Of a DNA stretch of 64,000 nt, positions 9,617 to 20,569 are shown one piece after another. Source of the DNA: Isoetes taiwanensis (taxonomy: Eukaryota > Streptophyta > Lycopodiopsida > Isoetales > Isoetaceae); the NCBI GenBank assembly GCA_021234155.1, contig JAJEKV010000642.1, positions 1 to 64,000 on the forward strand, read 5' to 3'. Under the pieces are notes generated by a model. That model was not told the origin of the DNA. It saw nothing but the letters and a program-made list of their open reading frames with translations, and did no database searches. The translations under genes and the position numbers were made by a program. Numbering within the stretch: the stretch's first letter is position 1; each line of letters opens with the position of its first letter.

Positions 9617-10333
9617 CTAGTCGGGGTTTTGTTGCCGCTCCTGCTGCTCCTTTTGCTGTTGCTCTTGTTGGGCCCTCTCCCTTTGTTCACGGGCCTCACG
9701 GGCTCTTTGCCATATCGGCTTCTACGGGCAAGCCCGTCGATTCCGTGACCCCGGACTGACTCTTGATGGTAGCGATGCGGCGGGTTCGCATATCAGGCGT
9801 GGACATGTTATCGGGTAATCGGTGACATGTCCTGGGATCTCACCCCATGTGAAGCTCTGGGTAGCCTCATTCCACTCATATGGGGGAAGTTCGAAAGGTT
9901 CACAATTGATGATGGCTCTCCCATCACCTAGGTAGATGTACTCACGGCCTCTAGCCGCGATGTCTCCTCTCTCTATCTCCCGGGTGTCGTCTTCCCGGGC
10001 TAGTGCTTTGATGCAGGCCGCCTCTCTCCGAATGCCCTCCTCTTCTGAATATTCTTCGCACTCAGGTGGGTAGAACTTGACCAGTACCATAACCTGGTCG
10101 GGTTGCTCGACCATGGTATACGCCTGCCGTTGGAGGCTAAGCTTGGTCAAGAAACGTTCGGAGAGGTGGAATATGGGATAGGGTATCCTCAGGCCATCAC
10201 TGAAACGCTGCACCAACTCATTTAAAAGGAGCTCGACCATATCAGGGTCAGTGGTCAGGTGCTCCCCAACCAGGGCGTAGATCTGAGGTATGGTGAGGTT
10301 GGCGGGGCTCAAAGTACCTTTGGTATGGGCCAT
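9617..10333 (-). pseudogene. Element A ORF0, conserved protein of unknown function
   Basis: I do not recognise this protein. The ATG at 10333 (MAHTKGTLSPANLTIPQIY) aligns with MARTKGRKSYSS of element B at 25066. Shared blocks follow: VELLLNELVQRF, RIPYPIFHLSERFLTKL, AYTMVEQPDQVMVLVKFY, YIYLGDGRAI and ELPPYEWNEATQSFTW. After a frame change near 9830-9740 it appears to end in a Gln/Glu/Arg-rich, probably coiled-coil tail (AREAREQRERAQQEQQ) with a stop at 9617-9619. The N-terminus has a faint resemblance to the ARTK start of histone H3, but four residues are not evidence. It could be a separate protein or the N-terminal part of a product fused to the downstream H3 fold. Confidence 0.65.
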
Positions 10334-10975
10334 AGACAGAGGCGCTGGCTGGAAGGAAGGTGAGAAGTGAGGCACTAAGGGTTGGAGATGGCGAGGGCGC
10401 AAGCGAAGGCGGGGTTGCAAGCTGGGGTTCCGGTGGCTATGGCGGGCGGTTAGGGTAGGCAGGGAGGGGGCGTGAACAAAAAGAAAACGGCTCCTCCCTT
10501 TTAAATTTAAATTTTTTTTGAAACTTTCTTTTAAAAAAAAAAAAAAATTATCTGGCGGAAATACATTGAAAATATGGTGGGCGGCCGGTCGGGTTATCAC
10601 AGCGTTTCTATCGAGATTCGGGCCCAAACTGGCGGGCGCCCGAGTTAGCTTTTGGGGCCCTTCTTCGACCTGTTGTTGCCGGATGACGACTCCCATAGGG
10701 TACTTGGACCACGCCCGACGCGCTGGGGCAAAAATCTCGTCAATTTGAGCTACGTGGAGGAAGTTATGATGATTATAAAACTCGAATCTCTGGCTCCCCT
10801 TTCTGAGCCTAACCACTCTTCTGGAGACACATTCCTTCACAACTAGGTCATCCCTCCCATAACTAGGCCAACTAGCATGCTAACTACAGAGTTGGGATGC
10901 TCGAATCTAGGAGAAAAGTACCGTCAACTAATGAGTTAGACTATGGCCAGTGCAATAATTTTGGTCCACCAAAAC
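10334..10975 (-). other. Element A leader, truncated before the primer site
   Basis: This is the untranslated leader of element A, homologous to 25067-25766 of element B. It contains a run of 14 A at about 10534-10547. The last shared string is TATGGCCAGTGCAAT...TGGTCCACCAAAA at 10942-10969. In B this is followed at once by the primer-binding site and LTR, but here unrelated gypsy RT sequence follows. Confidence 0.6.
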
Positions 10976-10984
10976 CAAAATAGC

Positions 10985-11990
10985 ATGTTTTCTATCACAG
11001 TGATAAAATTGTTCCCATCAGTTGATATTGGTGCATTAGAGAGTCCAAATGGCGTTACTTTGAATTCATAGTACCCAAAAATGATTCTATAGGCTATTTT
11101 TTCAATGTTTGACTCCTTGATCCTTGTTTAATGATATCCTGACTTAAGATCTATATTGCTGAATATGCTCTACTCTAGGAATTGGAACTTTATCTTTATT
11201 TTTCAATTTGTTAAATGCCCTGTAATACATGCGTATTCTATATCCTTTTTTTTTCTTTTTTTTAATCAAACTAATTTAGGCTCTAAAAAGAGAATTGCTT
11301 GGCATAGCAATTGTCGTTTCTTCATCTCTCTTATTTGCTTTTTCGGCTCCAGTTTCTCAAAGTGACTTACTCTGTATGGTGCTCTATTTGGAGGCTGTGT
11401 ATCTGGTATAAATGAATAGCATGATCTTTAGGACAAGGTGGAGGAAGATCCAAAGTCTCATCATATTTAAAAAATCAGCTCAGGAGGAATTTGAGATGGA
11501 GGACCAGAGTCTCTCGATAAATGAAATATGGCACATGTCATTTTGTATAAGATCTTTGCTAAATACAAAAGCAAAGGTTCATATTCATTTATATATTCTA
11601 ACTTTGGGACTCTAAGATGCCCATCAACAAACATTTTAACAGTTGTTTCATTATAGTTGGGCTGCACAACTTTCCAAACCAGCTACTAAGAGCGCTCTCT
11701 ATTCAACACAACTTTTTAGTTGCAATGGCGCAATCACAAATCTGTCATAATGGCCTTCTGATCCTTTTAGACAGAAAGTCGAGTTTGCAGATAATAGCAA
11801 GCAACTTCAACTCATTTACCACATTGATAGAGATGAAATTATGAGTAAATCCATCATCAAGCAACATCTGCTAATTCGCCTTCCACCTTAAACACCCATG
11901 ACGATGGAACTGCTCACTGAGTGAGACCACCAGCCTAAGCATAAGGCAGTATATTCAAATAAATATCAAATATCAACTGTCGCTTCGTAG
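10985..11990 (-). pseudogene. Ty3/gypsy protease and RT fragment (element C)
   Basis: On the minus strand a retropepsin-like MLLDDGFTHNFIS lies at about 11830-11870. A segment at about 11480-11340 reads YDETLDLPPPCPKDHAIHL. RT pieces follow: a GYHQ-like stretch near 11140, then FGYYEFKVTPFGLSNAP at about 11030-11085. All are in different frames. The lineage resembles the scrap at 1-255 more than elements A and B. The sequence then breaks off into the leader of element A. Confidence 0.65.
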
Positions 11991-13170
11991 GAGCAAGCGA
12001 AGAGCAATAGTAGGCCACCTGATATCAATTCCACAATAGATATCAGAAATTGGATGTCCAACCGTCAAATTAACAGATTGAGCTCCCATTTACAAATCCA
12101 TTAATGCTAGGCCCATTAATATACAGTATCAAATATGGGTCCTAGAATGATGGGATGCACAATGTTTCTTATACATATTATAAGAACCATTGCATGCATA
12201 TCATCGTTGATATAACCATAAAGTCAATAACCAATATATTGCTGCATCTTCCAACCCTATTGCTTTGAGGCGGAGAAAGTTTGTGAGGGCACTCAGACTC
12301 ATGTCGCTAGTGGAGGTTGATTTTTTCTATTGTGTGGACGGAACAAAATATGGTACTACAGCTTTACACATACCATAGATATAGTAGATATGCAACTTTA
12401 CCTTGCACATGCAAATACCTTAAAAATAAGAAGCTTGCAATGGATATTCTGATCTGTCATCAGGATCAAAAAGCTTACCAGCTTAATCTACTCAGATTGA
12501 AGTTGGAAATGGTCGATCAAAATCAAGAACCACACGAATTGCATTTTGCATTTGAGAGTCATTGCATTTTGGCACTGAAAAACTTGACCTTTCAATATCA
12601 ATTTCTTGTTATGGATTAAAATATGACCTATGTAGCAATGCAAGTTATAGTTAAATATAAGTTACATTACATGCATTCGAAAGATACATTGTCAGAGCTC
12701 GTCATCTAATTAATGTCAGTGATGTGATAAAAAAAATCATCTATTAATTGTAAAAAATTCTATGCTAGGAAAAGACAGTATTCACAAATGTTCATAAGCG
12801 ATTTAAAAAACTCAAGCATAAATGGATATGAAATATTTATATATTCTGATATGTTGTGATATGGAATATTTGAGACATGATAGAATGATTAGAGTACCAT
12901 TATTGCAAATGGCTGCAGCACAGCCTGTAGTATGGTTTAAATTATCTATAGAGATGAAGCAAATAGATCAGATAGAACTACAAGGTCATTCTGATAAATC
13001 TTGTCCATAAAATGATGTCCCTTATGAGATGAAGGAGAAACACAAAGAGATAAGATTGAAGAGCAGAAAAAAGCAAAAGAGAAATGAAAGCAATATCAAA
13101 GGTTGAATGGATTTTTGTGATATTCCACGTATTTATATGCCTACGATTGAAGTAATTGCAATGATGGGAA
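11991..13170. other. AT-rich DNA, nothing recognised
   Basis: I see no convincing gene, RNA or repeat. Short open frames (for example 12317-12619 plus) are AT-rich, lack recognisable motifs and are probably chance. Confidence 0.4.
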
Positions 13171-13179
13171 ACCTCAGAT

Positions 13180-13770
13180 TACAATCAACAGTAGGACGAA
13201 GAGTGAACAAAAGAAAATAGAATTCAATTATTCAGAGATAAACAACCTGGCGTGAAGCCTGTACAACTGATAGGAGCTCTATTTTAACCGCCCAACCGGG
13301 CTCAAGCACATAAAATCTTTATCTTATCTTCAACAAGGATCCACTAATCTCTGCTACAATAAATCCACACTGGCAATTTGCACTAGTAATGGCTATGGAC
13401 AGGGGTTCTAGAAGCTTAAACAGGGAAGAAGGTTCTTAACAGTGTTGGGTCGAATGCTTTAGACAGAAATAACAGTTTTAGCAAGGCTGGTTCGAATGCT
13501 TTAGTTCAAGTTTCTTCACATATTTATATAGATGGAAAAGGCCTGTTCTTGGATCGGCCCTTTTTCGCTTCTGGAAATAGCTAGCTAAGAAAAGACAAGG
13601 TAAATCAGGCAGATAAGAATCAGAAATGAATAACTAGGCGGCCTTTTTGTGAGATTCAAGGTGTTCTTTGCAATTCAGACCAGTTCCGGATGACTTGGGC
13701 GTCAGTTCTTGGCTGTGAGCTCGACCCCCGTTATTAGCCATGTTTATAACATATATTCTTTAGGCAAATA
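13180..13770 (-). repeat. Probable diverged solo LTR of the element D family
   Basis: Read on the minus strand, ACATGGCTAATAACGGGGGT near 13730-13750 matches ACACGGCTGATAACGGGTCG of the D LTR. GAGCCCGGTTGGGCGG near 13280-13300, preceded by AAGATAAGATAAAGATTT, matches AGGCAAGATAACGATTTCTT and GGCCCGGTTGGGTGGA of the same LTR, in the same order and at similar spacing. A TATA-like box, TATATAAATA, lies at about 13518-13528. The ends are not clear and no internal region adjoins it, so it is likely an old solo LTR. Confidence 0.45.
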
Positions 13771-14814
13771 TTATAGGTTCCATATGTCCTTGCCCCTTGC
13801 CATTGGATCCTTGTTGGCTTGAATAACTCCCTGGAGCCGCTTCGTATCAGGTCCTTCCCTTCTTTCAGTCGATCGACCTCGAGTGCTATATAAACCTGAA
13901 AGAAATTTCATCAAACCTTTTTTATTATCACGAGAGAGGTGTGCTGGTCCTTCCCTTCTTAAGACCAATCTCATTTCCCTGAGAATGTTCTTTTTCTGAT
14001 CCTTCAAGACATGGTCCGCACTTGAACAGAAAAATCTCCATAAAATAGGTTAGATAATATTTAGTTAATCAAGGAAATGATGAGGCTCTTCAGTGGCAGA
14101 AATCATTGCTTACAGATCCATCAAGTATAGCTAAACCATAGATGGGATGTATCCTATAATATCTCACTTCTAAGTTACTGCAGAAGGATTATATATTAAG
14201 TTAAAGCTCGATCATGTGAAATATATCCAGATAATAGTTCAAATTCTAATGCATGTTGTAACCTTGTTCCATCATTATACTCCTAGTTAAACCACATGTC
14301 AAAGAAAGTTTCTTACTAAGCAGTTTGACGAAGTTGAGCTACTATCTGAACTAAAACTCTAAGCCAAAAGACCTGGAGTAAATAAGTCCACCATTAGGCT
14401 GAGTTCCACAGCTATTTCGCAATATCTTTTAGATATTTGATTAAGGTTTATAGTATCTGATTGTATAAGCATCGAAATGACACTGATGTCATCTGAACGC
14501 ACTAAATGCTTGAAAACAAATCTGACAATCATCTACAAAGAGTTGATTCATATTTGTGGCACGATATTTAAAAAGACTTTTCTAAATCTGGAAGCGCTTT
14601 GTTCCAAAAATCTACCTGGAACTCAGTTATTGTTAACATGCCATGCAATTGAACCTAACTCAGTCCATAATAGACAGAAGTGAGCCTCCTTTGTTGTGTC
14701 AACCTCAATCCTTGCACACCTATTTTATATTGAGTAACATACGTACACCCATATGACCATGCTCCCCTCATAAAATGTTGCATTACAGACAAATATGTGT
14801 AAAAATAATAAACT

Positions 14815-14911
14815 TACCAAACACAACAGGTGAGGTAAATGCTTCCAAATATCGAAGTGGTTCCAAAAGCAAGAGTGATGCTTGCTCTGAAGCTTGTACA
14901 AATATGCCTGG
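14815..14911 (-). other. Possible host-gene exon next to element B
   Basis: On the minus strand a pyrimidine-rich tract ending in AG (near 14912) is followed by an open stretch reading IFVQASEQASLLLL, EPLRYLEAF and TSPVVFG, ending at a GTAAGT-like donor at about 14814. I do not recognise the protein. Together with the candidate at 28437-28674 on the other side of element B, it could be part of one minus-strand host gene. The remaining DNA from 13771 to 15028 shows nothing else. Confidence 0.25.
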
Positions 14912-15028
14912 AAATATAAGGCCAGAAAATAATACCCAGCAAAATATCATGGAGAAACATAAACTTTAACGCATAATAGAATAATATCAATACAACACAC
15001 TAACAAAAACCATTTATATGTAAAAAAT

Positions 15029-16480
15029 TGTGATGGTCCCTGAACCTATACGATGCTCCCATCGTATAAATATGGGAAATCCCCTCTTCCATGGCGACAA
15101 TATCACCATAGAAAGGCCCTCCGTCTGACTCGGACCGCTTGTGATGACAAGTGTCCGGGTGAAGGACACGGAGGTGTCATTCGTCCCACGCCTTCGATGG
15201 GAATCCTATATAGCGGAAGCATACATACAAGGTTAACACCTGTAATATGCCACCACGAAGGGTGGCCCATCATCATCCATAAGAATGCAATAAAATACCA
15301 ACATAACAAGGAAATGCATCATAAATAAGGCTCTGACAGCCAAGGCCTCCAAATAACAACAGACGGAGTCATAACAATGGCGTTGGCTGGCATAGAACAA
15401 TGGCTAGGGTAGTCCACTCCATCCGCCCTCCTGTGCACACTTTGCAGATAGGCTAAACATGCTATGGCGTGATTGTAGCCTTCCGGAGATGCAATCCCAT
15501 GGAATCACCCTATGGAACTACTCCCGGTTACATCTCCCGGTCCGATGAGGCAGGTCGGAGAGGCGTCCCCTTCCCGAGCATGATGGATCCCTGGGTGTGC
15601 TAGAGAACGCGTGCCCCCTCAGTGACCCCCACGTTCGTATCCGACTTACTCCCCTAAATCTAAAGGCCGGCTCACCTGCCCGTTCGAGTCCAGGGCGCCC
15701 ACATATTTTTGGCATGACACCTGCGATCGAGGGAGCATTAAACCCATACCCGGCCCTCTCTGTGGCCGGTTATAAGCCTAGCACACTGTAGGAGTCTTGT
15801 AGCTGCGCTAGGCAAGACCCCACCCCCGATTCACCATCATACTCGTTATCTGGTGCTGAATCACATCATAGCATCCACAGCCAGGTGGGCTCTTGTGAAC
15901 ATGCTGCATTTACTGGGATTTAAGAGGTTCTAGCTAGGAACATCACTAAATCTAGATAGCTTTCAGGTCTACCCCCCTTAACCCCATACAATACAGGAGG
16001 AACAGAAAGAGAAGACATAATCAAATACAACATCCATCATCATCATAAGTAGATCATAGAATAGAATTTAATCATCCATCTACTCAAACAAGGGTTAGAA
16101 TAGCACAAAACTACCTAAGGACTAACCCGTGTCCTGGCTGGGCCCATTGTCTCGAAGAACATCCATAGAACTGGTCAGGTGTTAGGTTGCAACAGCTCCT
16201 TCCTCCCTCTGCCCTTCCCAAACTCGAATTTGAGGCAGAATTGGGCTGGGAGCTCAATTTGTCACCCAAAGATGGCAATGGCAATTTGCCCTTGGCCAAT
16301 CGAATTAGGCCAAGTGGCATACTCTAATTAGCCTATTTGGCTAATTAATACCATCAGTTGGTCTACCTAGGTTAATTTAATGACAACAATTCCTTTTAGG
16401 TTAATCCCCAATGGTCCCAATACCTTGGTGACATGTCAGGTTAGGTATACGTATACCGTATACTTACATAGAACGTCACA
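15029..16480 (-). repeat. Element B 3' LTR
   Basis: It begins (plus strand) TGTGATGG and ends CGTCACA, a terminal inverted repeat with one mismatch. It is homologous over its whole length to 25767-27277 and lacks about 60 bp present there. Fragments of a related LTR in the opposite orientation occur at 28899-29985 and 33043-34160. Confidence 0.93.
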
Positions 16481-16492
16481 TTCTACCCCCTT
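16481..16492 (-). other. Element B polypurine tract
   Basis: On the minus strand, AAGGGGGTAGAA abuts the 3' LTR start TGTGACG. Position and composition are those of the plus-strand primer of LTR retrotransposons. Confidence 0.88.
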
Positions 16493-17044
16493 AGGATAAT
16501 GTTGTCCTCAGCATTAAGGATCGGAGAGAGAATGATTAATAAAAGAAAAGGAGAGTAGTTACTTTATTATAAAAGATAGGAGATTACAAGAAGATCATGA
16601 ATGATCAAAGTCTCGGACCTGAGTCCTTTCACACCATAACTTAGAACACGTATTATGCATAACAACAAGGCCCTCAGTGGACCGTACGGAACAAAATAAA
16701 ACACAGCATGGCTCGTAAGATGAGTCATCAGAAAACTGCAGATGCCGCTGGATGCACTACACACCTGCAGGATTACAGTACATCAGTACTCAAGATAATT
16801 ATATAAAGTTGTGGTTGAAGGGACCACCCCCTTTATATACAAAAGAGAAAATGGAAGTGAGGGAATCCTATAATGCCTAGGGCTTGCAAGTCGTCGCGGC
16901 ATAAGGAATGGCAATGTTCCTATTTTAGCCATAGATGGTTGCGTCCTAATATGCCTAAATGCAATTCCCCCCGTCCTAGGATGCGTCTACCCCAACCCTC
17001 TTGCATGATCCCTGTCGGATCTACTGCACAACTACATACCATTG
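16493..17044 (-). other. Element B 3' untranslated region
   Basis: This is the stretch between the chromodomain and the polypurine tract. I find no supported gene in it. The minus-strand frame following the chromodomain stops near 17015. Confidence 0.5.
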
Positions 17045-17285
17045 GAGTTGGGGTCGATAGCATCGTGGATGGTCCGACCTTGGCATTGTCGCATAAAGTC
17101 AGAGTAAGCCTTGTCAAGGTCTTGTTTAAGCACCCAGGTAGCATCTTCAGTAGGTAACTGTTTTCATTTAACCAAATATTGCAATAGTTCTTCTGGTTTG
17201 CTTATATGCTCTGTCAAGAAGAGCCTCTGGAACAATTTCCAACTGCTCGTCCGTCATCTCCAGAAGAGTTGGTGTATCAAGAATC
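17045..17285 (-). pseudogene. Element B C-terminal chromodomain remnant
   Basis: Directly after the integrase the minus strand encodes LLQYLVK, a stop, KQLP, and then TEDATWVLKQDLDKAYSDFM. This fits the chromodomain pattern (YLVKW...P.E..TWE) carried at the C-terminus of chromovirus integrases. In such elements it reads methylated histone H3 or otherwise targets integration to heterochromatin. The aromatic Trp expected after YLVK is TGA, a one-base change from TGG. There are further frame changes near 17250. Element A has lost this region. Confidence 0.65.
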
Positions 17286-17289
17286 TCAT

Positions 17290-18480
17290 GAGGATCCGGG
17301 GTGTGTTTCTTTAGAAGGCTTACATGGAAACCTTGTGGACCTTAAGATGAGTGGCAAATTAAACCTATAGGCTATACGTTCAATGATCTGAAATGGTCTC
17401 GCCCATCGTGGTGCCAATTTCTTGCAATTCCCAATTTTAAGCTTGGCCTGCTTAACCTTAATCTTCAACCATACAGATTCACCAACCTGGAACTCACCCG
17501 GGGTACGGTGTCTATCGGCTAAACTCTTTTGGCGACTTCGTGCTACCAATAGATACCCCCGTACCTACTCTACCAAAACTTGCATATCCGTAAGCAACTG
17601 TTGTGAAACTGCCACTTTGGAAATTGGGTTATGCCACGTATCCGGAGTATGGCACTGATAATCATAGGTGATTATAAAGGGAGACATCCTTGAGGACTCC
17701 TGTTTAGTACTATTATAGGTAAATTCTACCAAATGAATGTAATCTGCCCATTGAGATTGCTTATTCCAGACATAATTTTGTAGCATATCCTCAATAATTC
17801 GATTAGTACGTTCTGACTGCCCATATGTCTGAGGGTGATAGGCGGTACTCATGGTAAGCTTGGTTTGTATAGTGCTGAAGAAATCTTTCCAGAAGCGCTA
17901 ACAAATTTAGGATCACGATCCAAAATAATGGTACGTAGCATACCATGGAGTCGAAAAATCTCCTTGGAGAACAAAAGTGTTGTATCCAAGGCAGTGTCGA
18001 TGGTGTGACATGGCAAGAAATGCGCCATCTTGGAAAGCTTGTCAACTACCACTATCAAGGCATTAAATCCACGAAGTGTGCATGGGAGGTCTACAATGAA
18101 GTTCATGGTAATGACTTCCCATTTTGCATTGGGATATCTAGAAGTTCCAGTGTGCCCGGTGTTCTTAACTGCTCGGCCTTTGTCTGTTGGCAAAGTTGAC
18201 ACTGCTTAATGTAGTGGGCAATATGCTTCTTCATACCTGGCCAAAAGTAACTGGATCTTAACTTGAAATATGTTTTCATAAATCCATGTGACCAGCAATA
18301 GGGCTGTTGTGCGTGTCATGGAGTATAAGCCTCCTAACTCCTGATGAGTCGGGTACACACAATTTATCGCGATAACCGTGCTTCTTATAATATTTAAATG
18401 TGTCCCTCTCCTTATTTGTCCTGGCCTCTTTAGAAAGACTGCCCCACACTTCGCTGAACTCGGGATCTGTTGGAAGAGAT
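17290..18480 (-). pseudogene. Element B integrase
   Basis: The HHCC zinc finger is visible as LHDTHNSPIAGH near 18295-18330 and CQLCQQTK near 18180-18205. The catalytic core follows with ITMNFIVDLP near 18090-18120, where the first catalytic Asp is Asn (GAC to AAC). The second Asp lies in ILDRDPKFVS near 17900-17930. The Glu lies in GQSERTNRIIEDML near 17785-17825. The C-terminal region near 17470-17505 reads GEFQVGESVWLKIK, the GPY/F-type module. Stops and frameshifts break it, and the missing Asp alone would abolish strand transfer. Confidence 0.88.
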
Positions 18481-18559
18481 TGCTCAATAGTCTTCCCAAA
18501 TTCACTTGCTAGAGTGGAAATGGCGTTGCAATGGGTACATGTAGTCAACGGATGCCGAG

Positions 18560-19960
18560 ATACGGCATCTGCAATAACATTATGTTTCCCGGGTTTATAC
18601 AGAACCTCAAAGTCATATTCCTCCAAAAATTCTATCCACCTGCATTGTCGATTTGTCGAAGATTGAGATTAGCCTGTGTGAAGATATATTGGAGACTTTG
18701 ATGATCTGTATCTAATTGGAACCACCGTCCAAGAAGATAATGTCACCAGATGCGCAAGGCCCGCACGACTGCAAGTAACTCTTGGTCATGAGTGGGATAT
18801 CTCTGTTCTGCGTCATTCATTTTCTTAGAATCATAGGGTATGACTCGTCCCTCTTGCATCAAAACAGCTCTGTTGCTATCTTCTTGGCATCGGTCTGGCC
18901 GCCTTATCCTTACGTGGATCGGATAGCGTGGGGCCGGGTCCGACATTAAAGCGTCTTTTAGTTGTTGGAAGCCTGATTGAACCTTTCTTTTCAATGTCTT
19001 TGCCCGGTCCTTAACCTTCTCATGTTTGGGCCAGTCGGTAAAGAAGTCTTTACAATTTTAGCAAAGTCCTTAACGAATTCACGATAATAGTCCACCGGCT
19101 CGAAACACCGACTTAGGAGACATTGGTAGGAGCCGGCCACTCTTTGATTGAATCGATTTTTGCCGGGTCTGTAGCTATACCCTCAGCAGAAATAATATGG
19201 CCCAAATAGTCGACCCTAGTGGTCGCAAATTTGCATTTGGAAAACTTAGCAAAGAGTTGGTGACGCCGCAACTTCTGGCGGGCCAGCCGAAGATGGCATT
19301 CATGATCCTCCAAGGTTTTACTATAGATAAGAATGTCATCAAAGAAAATAATGACAAATTCGTCTAAATAGTCTCGGAAGACATCATTCACGAGACGCAT
19401 GAAGGATGCTGGTGCATTGGTGAGCCCAAAAGGCATAACTGTGAACTCATAATGTCCATAACGAGTACGAAAAGCAGACTTGTGGATGTCCTCCTCCTTA
19501 ATTCTTATTTGATGATAGCCAGAGCGAAGATCTATCTTAGAAAAGTACTTAGCTCCTTGTAGCTGATCCATAAAGTCTTCGGCTTGCGATAATGCATATC
19601 GATTCTTAACAGTATGCTTATTTAGCTGAGGGTAATCGATACACATACGCGAAGTCCCATCCTTCTTTTTAACAAACAAGATAAGGGCTCCAAAAGGTGA
19701 CACACTGGGCCGAATGAAGCCTAGCTTCAGAAGTTCCTATAACTGTTTCTTAAGTTCTGCTAACTCAGGGGTACTCATGCGATATGGAGCCTTACTGGTA
19801 GGCTTGGTACCTGGCTGGAGTGCAATCTCACTCTCTACCCCCCTAAAAGGTGGTAATTTACGAATCTCATCTGGAAAGAGATCCTCGAACTCGTGAATGA
19901 GGCTGGCTATGGTTGGCGGCAATTCCTGAATGATTTGCTCTTGTTTGGTTTCAAAGGACG
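18560..19960 (-). pseudogene. Element B reverse transcriptase and RNase H
   Basis: RT motifs in order are DLFPDEIRKLPPF near 19875, [20 protein letters not shown] near 19620-19680, [13 protein letters not shown] near 19500-19540, [12 protein letters not shown] near 19400-19440, and the catalytic FFDDILIYS near 19320-19350, then VDYLGHIIS. RNase H has [10 protein letters not shown] near 18780-18810 and ends in IADAVSRHP near 18550-18580. Frames change near 19735, 19100 and 18740. The region from 19703 to 19113 is a single open stretch with all central RT motifs. Confidence 0.9.
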
Positions 19961-20461
19961 CAAGCCTAATAATACCAGCCACTTGTCTACGTCAAATAGC
20001 TTTTTCCAGGCTACACAAGGAGATGCACTGCATAATAGGATGGATTGCATTACCTGATATAGTAACACGGGCCCCATTTGCTGCGTTGAAGGTGACTGCA
20101 GGCTTCTCACAATCAATATTTGCCTTTGATGCTGCCAGGAATTCCATTCCCACAATCAAGTCATACTTTCCAATATTCATAAGCTCAGCTCCCAAAGTGA
20201 TGGGTGCCCCTGGTAATTTGATATTCAAATTAACACGTGGCGAACAGCTCCACTAGCCAATGTGACTGGTCTGGGTTTAGATTTCAAAGGGGATAAGTGC
20301 AGAATTTCAGCCAACCTAGGGGATGCAAAATTGTCGGTACTACCCGCGTCCATGAGGATAATGAAAGGTTTGCTATCAATTTGGCCCACTGTAGAGATGA
20401 CACTGGGTTGACAATCGGCCTGACCGGTCTCAATAGCAGCAAAAATGTGAGACTCACCCAA
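19960..20461 (-). pseudogene. Element B aspartic protease
   Basis: This is a retropepsin-like domain with active site MDAGSTDNFAS near 20325-20355. Ala replaces the usual Thr, and element A has DTG at the same place. It is followed by the ELMNIGKYDLIVGMEFL strand near 20140-20180. A frameshift lies near 20235. It is preceded in frame by SHIFAAIETGQ, also conserved in A. Confidence 0.85.
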
Positions 20462-20569
20462 AACTCACCTTGTATATAGTTAGTGGGCTCCTCTTCCGCG
20501 GGCGGGAGTTCACAAAAAGGTGTCGGCTCATCCCAAGGGGCTTTTGTCTTTGCTGCAGTGGCGTATGGA

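Larger units (their letters stand above)
256..10975 (-). mobile_element. Element A: truncated Ty3/gypsy element with extra 5' ORFs, interrupted by element D
   Basis: Reading on the minus strand from high to low coordinates, the order is leader, ORF0, histone H3-like frame, ORF1, ORF2, gag, protease, RT, RNase H and the start of integrase. The order and the proteins match element B (15029-27277) throughout. Both LTRs are missing. The homology to B stops in the integrase core at about 262, and at about 10975, a few bases short of where B has its primer-binding site. Element D sits inside gag at 3512-6303. Many frames are broken, so the copy is dead, although its gag zinc knuckle and protease site are better preserved than in B. 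Confidence 0.85.

Noticed and set aside
9391-9759. Open frames on the plus strand opposite ORF0 and the H3-like frame of element A, with hydrophobic leucine runs
   Set aside because: They are antisense shadows of the Gln/Arg-rich minus-strand coding region. They show no family motif and are not conserved in element B.
1-11990. Element A nested in a single element C, with RT scraps on both sides
   Set aside because: The scraps at 1-255 and 11340-11480 cover the same part of RT, so they cannot be two halves of one element interrupted by A.
13771-14007. Minus-strand basic open frame (RRRE/K-rich)
   Set aside because: No family motif, no support from context, and it overlaps the edge of a probable solo LTR.
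15024-15028. AAAAT as proof of target duplication for element B
   Set aside because: It is low-complexity and could match by chance, so I do not rely on it alone. The LTR ends, primer site and polypurine tract define the element independently.
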